From UBA4416 sp020846025 (GTDB taxonomy: Bacteria; Bacteroidota; Bacteroidia; B-17B0; Aurantibacillaceae): 64,000 nt of DNA. The position numbers were made by a program, and so were the translations under genes. Shown here in pieces: positions 38,301-47,637 of the stretch. The DNA is taken from the NCBI GenBank assembly GCA_963169295.1, contig CAUJDD010000079.1, positions 53,113-117,112 on the forward strand, read 5' to 3'. Numbering within the stretch: the stretch's first letter is position 1; each line of letters starts with the position of its first letter. The notes beneath the pieces were generated by a model. It was not told where the DNA came from and did no database searches. It worked only from the letters and a program-made list of their open reading frames with translations.

Positions 38301-41300
38301 TATTATTACATAAAGGATTATCAACGTCTGCTACACTAAATACAATTGGTGGAGGCGTAGCAATGGAGAAATTTTTAACAGCCGAACATCCAGCAGCATC
38401 AGTTACCAAAACCGAATAATTTCCTGCACATAAATTATTAATTGAATTTGTGCTAGCTCCATTCGACCAAGCAATGGTATAGGCAGGCGTTCCTCCCGTG
38501 ATGCTCATATTTATACTACCATCACAAACTCCATTACAACTTACACTTTGCTGACTTGTACTTAGTAAAGGACCATTAATTGAATTAATTGCAAATGTTT
38601 GCGTTTGTGAACAATTACCATCATTCACCATTAAAGTATAAATTCCAGCAGGTAAGTTAGTAATTGACGGTGTGTTTCCAGAAGGTAACCACGCATAAGT
38701 GTAAGAACCACTTCCTCCTGTTACATTTACTGAAATTGAGCCAGTGCTAACCGAACAAGATGTTTGAGCAACTTGAGAAGTAAGTGTTAAAGTTGGTGTA
38801 CTATTTATTAATACAGTAGCTGTTCTTGTACAACCATTAGCATCGGTCATATTACAATAATAAGTCCCGGGACATAATCCAGTTACTGATTGCGAAGTAG
38901 AATTATCATGCAACCAATGGTATGAAATAGGTGCTGTGCCTCCAATTGCTGTTACTGTGGCACTACCGTCACAGGTTGCAGAACAAGATTGATTGGCAAT
39001 TAAAACTGTTTCGCTTGTGATACCAGAAGAATTATTAATAACAACATTTGAATTACTCACACAGCCATTTCCATCTGTTATTTGCACCATATAAACACCC
39101 GAACACAATCCATTAGCCGTATTACCTGTTTGAGCATTGCTCCATAAATACGAATACGACGGTGTTCCACCTGTAGGATTTAAAACCACCGAACCATTAC
39201 ACATTCCACAAGCCGGATCGGTAACAGTTGGATTAATAGTAATGGAAGAAGGAGAGGTAATTGTTGATTGATATTGATTCAAACAGCCATTTGCATCAGT
39301 AATAGTAACAGAATATGTTCCATTACAAAGTCCGTTTGCCTGAGCGGTTGTTTGCCCTAAAGGATCAGTCCACACGAAACTATATGGTGGTAAGCCACCT
39401 GCTACATTTGTTGCAACAATACTACCATTACAATTTGAAAAACAAGCGTTATTCGTTGCAAAGGTATTAGCCGTTATATTCGTAATACCTGGCACAACAT
39501 AAGTTGCTGTTAATGTACAATTTAATCCATCAGTAATTGTTAAAGATAGTGTTCCTGGACATAAAGCTGTAAGCGAAGAAGTTGTAGCACCTGTACTCCA
39601 AGAATAAGTGTAAGTTCCGTTACCTCCGGTTGGATTAACTGTTATACTTCCATCACAAATTCCTAAACAAGTCGCACTTGTAATAATTTCATTATCATCA
39701 ATGGCTTGTGGTTCTGTAATAGTTACGCTTTGAAAAAATACACAATTATTAGCGTCTTCAACTTGTGCAGTATAAGTACCAGCACATAAACCAGTTACTA
39801 AGCTATTGGTAGAAACAGGATTAATCCAGCTAACTGTATAAGGTGCTAAACCACCTGTTACACCTGTAATATTAGCTGCACCATTACAACTACCCACACA
39901 AGTAACATTGGTTGAAGTAATTGTGGCACCACTTGGCCCGTTGGAACTACTTAATGGAATACTGACAGTAGTAGAACAAGATGCTGCATCGGTAACAACA
40001 ACTGTATAAACTCCTGCTGATAATCCAGTTACTAAAGTATTAGTAGATTGTGCGCCAGAAACTGGCGGTAGCCAATTATAGGTATATGGTGCTGTACCAT
40101 TAACTGCTGTTGCATTAATAGAACCATTATTAGAGCCACAAGTTGCAGGTGTAATAGCAGGATTAACTGTAATAGCCGTAGGATCAGTTAATGTAACTGT
40201 TTGTGTAGCCTGACAGGCATTAGCATCAGATAACACTAATGTATAAGTTCCTGAACACAAGCCACTCACAGTTTGATTCGTATTCGTAGGGGCTGACCAA
40301 GCATAAGTATAAGGTAATGTACCACCAATAGGGCTTGCGGTAACAATACCATTACAAGCACTCGCACATGTTGGATTAGTGAAGCTTGCATTCGCTAATA
40401 AAATAGCCGGATCAGTTAATGTTACAATTGTTTGCCCAGTACATAAACTATCATCTGTAACGGTAAGAGTATAATTTCCAGCACATAATCCTATTGGATT
40501 AGGAACAGAACCACCAAATGGCACCCAACTATAAGAATATGGTGTATTTCCTCCACTTACCGAAGTAGCAACGCTACCATTACATGTGGCATTACAATTA
40601 GGATTTGTAACATTAGCCGACACTATTATTGGCAATGGTTCATTGATTACAAAACTTTGAGTACTAACACAGCCATTAGCATCTGTTACATTACCCGTAT
40701 AAGTTCCGGCACACAAGCCTCCCACAGTTTGGGTAAATACGATAGGTGTTGTATTATATGAATAGTTATAAGGCGATACACCTCCCGATACATTTATTGT
40801 CGCAGTACCATTACATTGATTATTACATTTAACATCTTGTGTTACTATTGTAGAAGTTAATGCAGTTGGTTCATTAATATCAACAGTTGCAGTAGTTACA
40901 CAACCATTTGCATCACCCACGGAAACGGTATAAATTCCAGAACATAAATTAACTACAGTATCTATATTTGCTCCAGTAAATGAACCAGTTGGTGACCACG
41001 TGTAAGAATAAGGAGCTGTTCCGCCAGTTGCCATAACTTTAATTCCACCAGTACAATTAGCATTACATAAAACATCTTTTTTATTAAAACTTAAACTTAG
41101 GGCTAAAGGTTCTGTAATTACGAATGTATTGGTAACTACACAATTATTTGCATCTGTAATATTAACAGAATAAGTACCTGCACATAATGAAGTAGGGTCT
41201 TCTACAGAACCTCCAGTAGGCAACCATGCATACGTATATCCAGGAGTTCCGCCAGTAGGTGTAATATTAATTGAACCATTACAAGCAGCATTACAAGATA

Positions 41301-44300
41301 CATTTTGGATAGTAGCAGTACTTGTCATTTGTGCTGGTTGAGCAATATTTACCGTTTGATTGGTTACGCAATTATTAGCATCTGTAATTTGAGGTATATA
41401 TACACCTGCACATAATCCAGTTACCACTGTATTAGTAGAAGGTATCGTTGGCCAATTAACACTAAATGGAGCTACACCTGAGATAGACAATGTAGCTGAA
41501 CCAGTACAAGAACCAAAACAACTTATTGAATTGGAGGTTACTGTAACCGTTGGACCAGTTGGATTATTTAAGGTTGTAACTAATGTTTGCGTACAACCTG
41601 CAAAATCTTTAATTACAATAGAATAAGTACCTGCCCCAACATTAGTTAAAGGATTTGATGTAGATGAACCTGGACTCCAAGTAAAAGTGTATGGCGAGGT
41701 ACCGCCACTTATCGAAACACCTATGCTACCATTTGTTGAGGTACAGGTAGCAGGATTAGTGAATGTAAACGTTGCGGTAATAGAACTTGATTCTGTAATT
41801 GAAATGACTTGAGTTTTAGAACATCCATTTGCATCACTTGCTGTTACAGTATAATCGCCTGCACATAATCCAGTTATAGAAGGAGTAGTTTGCCCACCTG
41901 GTTGCCATAAATAATTTATAGTACCTGTGCCACCTGTTACCGTAGCAGATGCAGTTCCATTACAAGAACCATTACAACTCACGTTCGTTTGGTTAACCGT
42001 TAAGGTAATAGCAGGTGGATTTGCAAATGAAACCGTATTGGTACTAGAACAACCATTTACATCAGTTACTTGAACGGTGTGAACTCCTGAACATAAACCA
42101 GTTGCTGTTTGTGAATTTTGAGTAGGTGAAACTGGTGGCGATGTCCAGGTATAAGTGTAAGGCGCTAAACCTCCGGTAGGATTGGCTGTTGCAATACCAG
42201 TGCAAGCATTATTACAAGCTAAAGTGGCTCCATTTGTAGTAATTAAGGTTATAACTGTTTGATTAATTTGAACGGTGCGTGTGGCTATACAACCTTTACT
42301 ATCAGTAACTGTAACTGTTTGAACACCCACGCAAAGATTGTTAGCAGTTGCAGTAGTTTGACCACCTGGCGACCAGGAATATGTGTAAGGGCCGGTTCCT
42401 CCAACTCCTTGAGCTGTAGCAGCACCAATACAAACATTACAACTTGGTTGCACATTACTAATAGATGCCGTAAGTGCTGTAGGTTGTGAGACATTAGCTG
42501 TTGCAGAAGCAATACAACCTTTTGAATCAGTTACAGTTGTTATATAATTCCCTGGACACAAGCCTGTGGCGGTTTGAGTGTTTTGAGTAGGTGTTGTTGG
42601 ACTCCAAGTATAAAAATATCCAGATGTTCCTCCTGTTGCCACTACAGAAACTGTTCCATCACAAGAACCAGCACAACTTACGGTTCCATTTAAAGGAGTT
42701 AATGTTAAAGCAGGAGGAGTTGTAATTGCGACTGTTTGTGTTTGAGTACAACCATTAAAATCTGTAACAGTAGCTGTATATACACCTTGACACAAACCAT
42801 TTATTACATTCCCCGAACTACCATTACTAAAATTAATAGTATAATTAGGAGTACCTCCAGTAACTGAAGTAGTTGCAATACCTGTACATTGAGAATTACA
42901 ATTCGGATTAGTTGGTGTAATATTTACTGTAAGTGCAGGTGGTGCTATTACACTCACCGAGGCTGATGCTTTACATCCATTAGCATCTGTAACGGTTGCG
43001 GTATGTACACCAACACATTGGTTATTAATAGAACTTCCAGTTCCACCCGAACTCCAAGTAAATGTGAAAACAGGTGTTCCTCCATTTACTACAGTAGAGA
43101 TAGAAGCATTACATTGATTAGCACAATTTATAGGTGTTGCATTTAAAGTTAAACTTATTGGGTTAGGTTGTGTTAGAGTTATTATTTGATTCTGCACACA
43201 ACCTTTAGAATCGCCAATCATTAGTGTATAAGTGCCCGCACAAAGATTACTGTATGGAGGAGGTGATGTAATAGTAGAAGATGAGGTTTGTAATGTAAAT
43301 GAAAAGGGAGCGCTACCACCAGAAACTGATGCAGAAATTGAACCATTACACAAGCCATTACATGTTGGCGAAACAGTTGTAATATTAACGGTTATAGGAC
43401 TAGGCTGGGTTATACTTATTGTTCTAGTAATTAAACATCCATTAGCATCTGTAACACGTAATGTATAAGTAGCAGGACAAAGGCTGTTATATGGAGGCAA
43501 AGTAGTTACCGTAGATGAAGGTGATTGTAATGTAAAAGTATATGGAGCTGTACCGCCTGTTACAGTAGGCGTTATTGAACCATCACAAGCGCCATTACAA
43601 GTAACGCTTGTACTTGTAGCAGTTAATGTTAATGATGGCGGTTCTGTTATAGTAATTGTATTAGTAAAGCTACATCCTAAAGCATCACCTAAAGTAAACG
43701 TATAAGCACCAGCACACAAGCTAGTTGCAGTTGAACCAGTAGAAACCGATGGCGACCATGAATACGAATAAGCTCCTGTTCCTCCCGATGGATTCAAATT
43801 GATAGCGCCAATACAAGCATTATTACAGATTAGATTTGTTTGAGTTGGAGTGGCTGTTAAAGTAGGAGGTGTAGCAATATTCACAGTAATTGTATTAATA
43901 CAATTACCATTATTTGTAACAGTACAGGTATAATTTCCAGCACACAAACCAGTAGCTTGAGCAGCAGTACCACCACTAGGCGACCAAGAATAGGTAAAAG
44001 GGCCTAATCCCCCAGAAGCCGATACAGAAGCTGTACCATTACAAACATTACCACAAGTTAAATCAGTTTTAGTAACAGTTAAAGTTACTGCAGGTGGCTG
44101 TGTAATATTAAATGAATAAGTTGCTGTACAAGTTTTGCTATCTGTAACAGTGGCTGTTACCACTCCAGGACATAAATTGGTAATGGAATTAGTAGATGAA
44201 GTAGAAGGTGTTGATGTAGGAGAACTCCACGAAAATGAATATGGTGCTGTACCACCAGTTGGTGCAACTGCTGCTGAACCATTACAAGCTGAATTACATG

Positions 44301-45615
44301 TTACACTTGCTGCAGTTCCATTAGCCGCCAATACCAAAGGCTGACTTAAATTAGTTGTAAATGTAGTAATACAGCCATTATTATTTGTTGCCGTTAATGA
44401 GTATGTTCCTGCGCATGCATTCTTCAAGGTATCTCTTGTAAATATATTTGTATGGTTAGTATTAGGCGGATTCCAATTTATTGTAAGAGGAACAACACCA
44501 CTTACTACTAAAACTCTAATTTCTCCATTACAATCTCCATTACAATTTGGCAACACCTTTGAAAAAGATAGTAATGTTGCTGCTGGGTTAATAATAGACA
44601 CCTGAACTGCCGACTGCTCGCCAAGAGAGTTTTCAAATAATACAATGTACTGAGTACCACAACCACATAAATTACCTACTGTATAAGTGGTACTTGTAAA
44701 ATTATCCGAAAAATCAACAGCTGGTGGCAAAGTTTGACAAGGTGTAGAAGGATCAGTGTTTAACCATTGAATGGAATAAGGTGCATTAGTACAACCTGAT
44801 AAATTAAATGTAGCTGTTCCATCACAAGCTCCAGAACATGTTGGATTAGTAGAGTTTGTTAAAGTTACTACACAAGCTTGTGGCGTTATTTGAGATATTT
44901 TTAAATTTGGAACACTTGAAAAATGAGATAGAACAGGCGATGGTAAAGTATTTTTCTGACAAATTATATTGGATTTTACACCAGACGTATTTGTTATTTG
45001 AACATTATTTATTGTAATATTTTGAGCAATTTGAATTGTGTTATTTTGCAAATTCAAGTTAAGGTTATTCAAAACCAAATGTTTAGCAAAGATGATAGAA
45101 TTTTGTAATTTAAAATTACCACTTATGTTTAAGGACTTGGTAGTTGAAATCACTCCCATTGCCACGTCGTGATTAGCAACAAGATATATATCATTATTAA
45201 ATTTATTGTGCGAGAACTGATACTTTGCTACTGTAGTTGGGTTTAAATTAATTTTACCATTTAATTTAAAATAAAAATTCTCATTTAATTCAACATCGCC
45301 TTTAATAGTTAAATCTACCGTAGGCGATCCTATAATGTCAATTTTAAATTGTGTGTTTAGTGCTGTAATATTCTTAAATCCAAAACTATGCAAGGCATGA
45401 ATTGTGATTTGTGATTCAGAAGGAAGAGCTGAATTATTATCAAACTCAACTGATGTGTTTACAGACGGAAGAATGCCTGCAGGTGAACCACCACTTGTAT
45501 AGGACCAATGCAAAACGTCATTCCAGTAACCAGAACCTCCAACCCAATACATTTTTTGGGCACCTAAATGCCCTAAATAAAGTATCCCAAAAAATAGTAA
45601 AAGTTTTTTCAACAT
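35323..45615 (-). CDS. Giant SprB-repeat cell-surface adhesin with CHU_C domain
   Basis: 3,430 residues. A signal peptide (KLLLFFGILYLGHLGAQ) leads into a beta-rich region (about residues 20-245) starting YWVGGSGYWNDVLHW, as in other exported proteins of the phylum. Residues about 245-3180 consist of nearly 40 SprB-type modules of about 70-75 residues, each with C..xCxG, GG..PYxYxW, LCxGxYxxxVTDxxGC. The last 250 residues hold two Ig/PKD-like domains and a CHU_C type IX secretion signal (ITIPNGFSPNGDGKNDVWQ). By analogy with SprB of gliding flavobacteria it is likely a mobile surface adhesin. It is followed 1 bp later by a PorP-like gene. Confidence 0.93.
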   Translation of the reverse strand: MLKKLLLFFGILYLGHLGAQKMYWVGGSGYWNDVLHWSYTSGGSPAGILPSVNTSVEFDNNSALPSESQITIHALHSFGFKNITALNTQFKIDIIGSPTVDLTIKGDVELNENFYFKLNGKINLNPTTVAKYQFSHNKFNNDIYLVANHDVAMGVISTTKSLNISGNFKLQNSIIFAKHLVLNNLNLNLQNNTIQIAQNITINNVQITNTSGVKSNIICQKNTLPSPVLSHFSSVPNLKISQITPQACVVTLTNSTNPTCSGACDGTATFNLSGCTNAPYSIQWLNTDPSTPCQTLPPAVDFSDNFTSTTYTVGNLCGCGTQYIVLFENSLGEQSAVQVSIINPAATLLSFSKVLPNCNGDCNGEIRVLVVSGVVPLTINWNPPNTNHTNIFTRDTLKNACAGTYSLTATNNNGCITTFTTNLSQPLVLAANGTAASVTCNSACNGSAAVAPTGGTAPYSFSWSSPTSTPSTSSTNSITNLCPGVVTATVTDSKTCTATYSFNITQPPAVTLTVTKTDLTCGNVCNGTASVSASGGLGPFTYSWSPSGGTAAQATGLCAGNYTCTVTNNGNCINTITVNIATPPTLTATPTQTNLICNNACIGAINLNPSGGTGAYSYSWSPSVSTGSTATSLCAGAYTFTLGDALGCSFTNTITITEPPSLTLTATSTSVTCNGACDGSITPTVTGGTAPYTFTLQSPSSTVTTLPPYNSLCPATYTLRVTDANGCLITRTISITQPSPITVNITTVSPTCNGLCNGSISASVSGGSAPFSFTLQTSSSTITSPPPYSNLCAGTYTLMIGDSKGCVQNQIITLTQPNPISLTLNATPINCANQCNASISTVVNGGTPVFTFTWSSGGTGSSINNQCVGVHTATVTDANGCKASASVSVIAPPALTVNITPTNPNCNSQCTGIATTSVTGGTPNYTINFSNGSSGNVINGLCQGVYTATVTDFNGCTQTQTVAITTPPALTLTPLNGTVSCAGSCDGTVSVVATGGTSGYFYTWSPTTPTQNTQTATGLCPGNYITTVTDSKGCIASATANVSQPTALTASISNVQPSCNVCIGAATAQGVGGTGPYTYSWSPGGQTTATANNLCVGVQTVTVTDSKGCIATRTVQINQTVITLITTNGATLACNNACTGIATANPTGGLAPYTYTWTSPPVSPTQNSQTATGLCSGVHTVQVTDVNGCSSTNTVSFANPPAITLTVNQTNVSCNGSCNGTASATVTGGTGTINYLWQPGGQTTPSITGLCAGDYTVTASDANGCSKTQVISITESSSITATFTFTNPATCTSTNGSIGVSISGGTSPYTFTWSPGSSTSNPLTNVGAGTYSIVIKDFAGCTQTLVTTLNNPTGPTVTVTSNSISCFGSCTGSATLSISGVAPFSVNWPTIPSTNTVVTGLCAGVYIPQITDANNCVTNQTVNIAQPAQMTSTATIQNVSCNAACNGSINITPTGGTPGYTYAWLPTGGSVEDPTSLCAGTYSVNITDANNCVVTNTFVITEPLALSLSFNKKDVLCNANCTGGIKVMATGGTAPYSYTWSPTGSFTGANIDTVVNLCSGIYTVSVGDANGCVTTATVDINEPTALTSTIVTQDVKCNNQCNGTATINVSGGVSPYNYSYNTTPIVFTQTVGGLCAGTYTGNVTDANGCVSTQSFVINEPLPIIVSANVTNPNCNATCNGSVATSVSGGNTPYSYSWVPFGGSVPNPIGLCAGNYTLTVTDDSLCTGQTIVTLTDPAILLANASFTNPTCASACNGIVTASPIGGTLPYTYAWSAPTNTNQTVSGLCSGTYTLVLSDANACQATQTVTLTDPTAITVNPAITPATCGSNNGSINATAVNGTAPYTYNWLPPVSGAQSTNTLVTGLSAGVYTVVVTDAASCSTTVSIPLSSSNGPSGATITSTNVTCVGSCNGAANITGVTGGLAPYTVSWINPVSTNSLVTGLCAGTYTAQVEDANNCVFFQSVTITEPQAIDDNEIITSATCLGICDGSITVNPTGGNGTYTYSWSTGATTSSLTALCPGTLSLTITDGLNCTLTATYVVPGITNITANTFATNNACFSNCNGSIVATNVAGGLPPYSFVWTDPLGQTTAQANGLCNGTYSVTITDANGCLNQYQSTITSPSSITINPTVTDPACGMCNGSVVLNPTGGTPSYSYLWSNAQTGNTANGLCSGVYMVQITDGNGCVSNSNVVINNSSGITSETVLIANQSCSATCDGSATVTAIGGTAPISYHWLHDNSTSQSVTGLCPGTYYCNMTDANGCTRTATVLINSTPTLTLTSQVAQTSCSVSTGSISVNVTGGSGSYTYAWLPSGNTPSITNLPAGIYTLMVNDGNCSQTQTFAINSINGPLLSTSQQSVSCNGVCDGSINMSITGGTPAYTIAWSNGASTNSINNLCAGNYSVLVTDAAGCSAVKNFSIATPPPIVFSVADVDNPLCNNNCNGVVTTIASGGILPYTYTWTTSTSTTNIANGLCAGNYSVTVADANSCPSTQTYTLTGPPTISITANISHVTCNAATNGTIDITVSGGVPGYSYTWTPTGSITTEDLQNIGAGTYSLHLEDANGCSVDTSFVVTEPAAIDDNEIITSAACFGNCNGSIALTPSGGLAPYTYSWTPSASTGTLINLCPGPLTATITDANNCSIVFTYNIPSITTITSTTLAIDNVCFNDCNGVLTATNIAGGVAPYTLQWNDPLGQIGNSAFGLCTGDYSVTITDANGCYNQIPAHVGSTSQVTFTPNITQPSCGQCNGSAVINPVGGTPGYTYLWTNNQTSNTASNLCAGLYAVQITDANGCVNTTSVVINSSSSITGETVTTTDVTCSGSCDGTASVTAVGGTAPISYHWVHDNSTTPSLTGLCAGVYYCNMIDANGCSRTASVVINAVTDLTVTSQVSQSSCTSSTGSITVNVSGGTGTYTYAWLPAGNTATLTNLAPGVYTLTVSDGNCSKTEIYTIQSLNAPSIASVEEDISCSGLCDGTISITISGGTPSYTTAWSNGATTNTISSLCAGVYSVEVTDAAGCKAVRNYSLNIVSPIAFSAPDLHNPKCHDDCNGTLTAIPVGGTMPYTFTWTPNNVNTATTNSLCTGNYTITMQDANGCSATDSYSLSNPPTLTLTATITDASCNTAPDGAIDVSVSGGVTPYSYSWTPTGSTTEDLTNVLSGTHTLVLTDNGGCVIDSTFIINSTLTVNAIAGNDTIFCQNGTLQLDGSNSNGGVTYQWSEIPSGTVISNTLITTVTPATGTSTYVLTATNGLCIDQDTIVVNSLPLPSVDAGPMVSIPIFGTGTIGGNPTAPGGGTITWLPISGLDNPTNSNPTTSTTVTTIYTVTLVDANGCTNSDTVTVYVYPEITIPNGFSPNGDGKNDVWQIDFIYQFPDCEVEVYNRWGEQLFYSKGYAVPFNGKYKGKDLPVGTYYYVVKLNHPSYPKPFTSPLTIFR
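36068..37881 (-). repeat. Second copy of tandemly duplicated eight-module block
   Basis: Residues about 2579-3182 of the giant protein. Eight SprB-type modules in order, beginning DDNEIITSAACFG and ending near NSTLTV. Each matches in position the module of the copy at 37882-39699 (for example SYHWVHDNSTT against SYHWLHDNSTS, and AYAWLPAGNTATL against AYAWLPSGNTPSI). Confidence 0.85.
37882..39699 (-). repeat. First copy of tandemly duplicated eight-module block
   Basis: Residues about 1973-2578 of the giant protein, 606 codons. It begins DDNEIITSATCLG and ends TEPAAI. The module order (ITSATC, NNACF, DPAC, ANQSC, AQTSC, QSVSC, DNPLC, SHVTC) is the same as in the second copy. The copies have diverged moderately. 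Confidence 0.85.
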
Positions 45616-45734
45616 ATACCGTTTCTAACTTTTTACGAATTTATATCAGTTTCTGTTTCTAAATATAAGAAAATAAACCTAATATTAACATTTTAACTGT
45701 GTAAAATATTAACTATAAACATTGAATAACACGA

Positions 45735-46304
45735 ATGGACACTCAAAACCCATTAAATTCATGGAAAACTTTAAAAAGTGAACTTGTTTATGAATCGCCT
45801 TGGATAGCTGTTCACAAGCATCAAACTATTAACCCTGCTGGTAAACCAGCCATTTATAGTGTTGTAAATTTTAAAAATCTAGCCATCGGGATAATTCCAT
45901 TAAGCAAAGATGGTTTTACATGGCTTGTAGGACAATGGCGTTATCCATTAAATGCTTACAGTTGGGAAATACCAGAAGGGGGAGGTCCATTAGGCGAAGA
46001 ACCTATTGAAACTGCCCAACGAGAATTGAAAGAAGAAACAGGTATTGTGGCTAAAAGTTATAGTAAATTAATGGAATTACATTTAAGTAACTCAGCAACC
46101 GACGAAACAGCCCATGTTTTTTTGGCTACCGATCTAAGTTTTGAAGAAGCAGAACCTGAAGAAACAGAAGACTTAAAACTAAAAAAAGTTCATATTCATG
46201 AAGCTTTTAATATGGTGCTAAATGGCGAAATTACCGATGCTATCAGTGTTTCTGCAATCTATAAGGTGAAATATATGTTGGATAAAGGTGAATTAATTTT
46301 ATAG
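45735..46304 (+). CDS. NUDIX hydrolase (ADP-ribose pyrophosphatase-like)
   Basis: 189 residues. The Nudix box GGGPLGEEPIETAQRELKEE (GX5EX7REUXEEXGU, with TGI following) is complete at about residues 82-104. The N-terminal WIAVHKHQTINPAGKPAIYSVV, positions about 24-45, and GIIPLSKDGFTWLVGQWRYP resemble the ADP-ribose pyrophosphatase subgroup. It hydrolyses nucleoside diphosphate derivatives in the cytoplasm. It is divergent from the giant adhesin gene and convergent with the kdsC-like gene (adjacent stops). Confidence 0.9.
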   Translation: MDTQNPLNSWKTLKSELVYESPWIAVHKHQTINPAGKPAIYSVVNFKNLAIGIIPLSKDGFTWLVGQWRYPLNAYSWEIPEGGGPLGEEPIETAQRELKEETGIVAKSYSKLMELHLSNSATDETAHVFLATDLSFEEAEPEETEDLKLKKVHIHEAFNMVLNGEITDAISVSAIYKVKYMLDKGELIL

Positions 46305-46817
46305 TTACCAACCAGCAATTTCCCAAGTGCCTTGCGAACGCATCACTTGTTCTATCATATCACGTACACAAGCTTCTCCGCCTTTTCGGCTTGAGATATA
46401 TATACAAATTTCTTTAATTTCATGTGCCGCATCATTAGGACAGCAAGCTATACCAACTCGTTTCATTACTTCCCAATCTGGTAAATCATCGCCCATGTAT
46501 AAAATCTCTTCTTCATTTAAGTTATGCTCATTGATGTAATCTTTATAACATTGTAGTTTATCATGTTGTGATAAAAAAACATCTTCAACTCCTAAACCAT
46601 TCATGGCATTTTTAACTAATTTACTATTACCACCTGTAATAATCACAATACGATACCCTTTTTTACAAGCCAGTTGAATTGCATAACCATCTTTACTGTT
46701 TAAGTTTCTTAAAAACTCTCCACTTTCGGCTAATAGAATATGTCCATTTGTTAAAACTCCATCTACGTCAAACATGAGTGTTTTAATTCGAGTAAGTTTT
46801 TGTTTAAAATTTTCCAT
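46305..46817 (-). CDS. KdsC-like HAD phosphatase
   Basis: 170 residues, the capless HAD size of KdsC (Kdo 8-phosphate phosphatase). It has the nucleophile motif MFDVDGVLTNG (Asp about residue 17-19), motif II IVIITGGNSKL, motif III lysine region, and MGDDLPDWEVM (motif IV). With waaA in the window, a role in Kdo synthesis for LPS is likely. It follows the DUF2520 gene by 5 bp. Confidence 0.9.
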   Translation of the reverse strand: MENFKQKLTRIKTLMFDVDGVLTNGHILLAESGEFLRNLNSKDGYAIQLACKKGYRIVIITGGNSKLVKNAMNGLGVEDVFLSQHDKLQCYKDYINEHNLNEEEILYMGDDLPDWEVMKRVGIACCPNDAAHEIKEICIYISSRKGGEACVRDMIEQVMRSQGTWEIAGW

Positions 46818-46822
46818 AGTTA

Positions 46823-47620
46823 TTATTTATGTGCTTGTTGCTGAACTATTAAATCCGTCATTGTTTTATAAACCTTTAACAAGTTAGGTTTATGTTTAAG
46901 AAGATTAATATGTTTCTGTAAAGTTAGCTTATCGTGTCGTTTAGCTGGCCCCGTTTGTGCCTCTAAAGGGTGATGCTTTTGCAATTTTACCACCGATTGT
47001 TGTATAATTGGGTTAAGTAATTTAGCTTGTTTTTTAGTTAAATTACTCTCAATTATTTGATATGAGGCAGCATACAAAGCGTTAGTAAAATTATTTGCAA
47101 AAACAGCGGCTAAATGCAAAGTTAATCTCTTGGTTGAATCTACCGTGTGTACATGATGAGAAACTGTTTTGGCAATTGTTCGTAATAAACTTAGACCTTT
47201 AGTTTGGTTAGACTCAATTAAGATGGGGGTTCTCTTCCAATCAATTTCTGCTCCTTTATAAAACGTTTGTAAAGGATAATAAACACCAATGTGTGTAGAT
47301 GCAGACTTCAATATGTTGATATCCATACTACCAGATGTGTGAGCTATTATACCTTTTAGTTTAAGTGATTCTAATTGTCGCGCAACTTCCAAAATAGCTT
47401 CATCTTTCACTGCTATTAAATATACATCAGCAGAAGTATCTAGTTTTTTATAATCTGTAACTAAACTTAGATGAAAATGTTTTGCATACTGTTTTGCTTT
47501 TGGAGATAAGTGATGATTAAATACTTGAACTAGTTTTATATTTTGATGACAGGTAAAAGAATTAGCTATATGCCATGCCACATTTCCTGTACCAATTATA
47601 ACTATGTTTTTAATATTCAA
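46823..47620 (-). CDS. Rossmann-fold, DUF2520 domain oxidoreductase-like protein
   Basis: 265 residues. The N-terminal Rossmann motif (VIIGTGNVAWHIA) is followed by IAHTSGSMDINIL and YYPLQTFYKGAEIDW, and the DUF2520 helical part (RLTLHLAAVFANNFTNALYA) at about residues 165-260. The fold is like that of F420-dependent NADP oxidoreductases and pyrroline-5-carboxylate reductase. Its substrate is unknown. It is tightly packed between the prolyl oligopeptidase gene (17 bp) and the KdsC-like gene (5 bp). Confidence 0.88.
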   Translation of the reverse strand: MNIKNIVIIGTGNVAWHIANSFTCHQNIKLVQVFNHHLSPKAKQYAKHFHLSLVTDYKKLDTSADVYLIAVKDEAILEVARQLESLKLKGIIAHTSGSMDINILKSASTHIGVYYPLQTFYKGAEIDWKRTPILIESNQTKGLSLLRTIAKTVSHHVHTVDSTKRLTLHLAAVFANNFTNALYAASYQIIESNLTKKQAKLLNPIIQQSVVKLQKHHPLEAQTGPAKRHDKLTLQKHINLLKHKPNLLKVYKTMTDLIVQQQAHK

Positions 47621-47637
47621 AATATACTGACGAAAAT

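Noticed and set aside
36000..45000. Several long antisense open frames inside the giant adhesin gene
   Set aside because: They follow the repetitive codon pattern of the sense gene, change from module to module and have no start context or family match; they are shadows.
35323..45615. CRISPR-like periodic repeats in the adhesin gene
   Set aside because: The periodicity is coding (about 70-75 codons per module) and the DNA copies are diverged; there are no short identical direct repeats with spacers.
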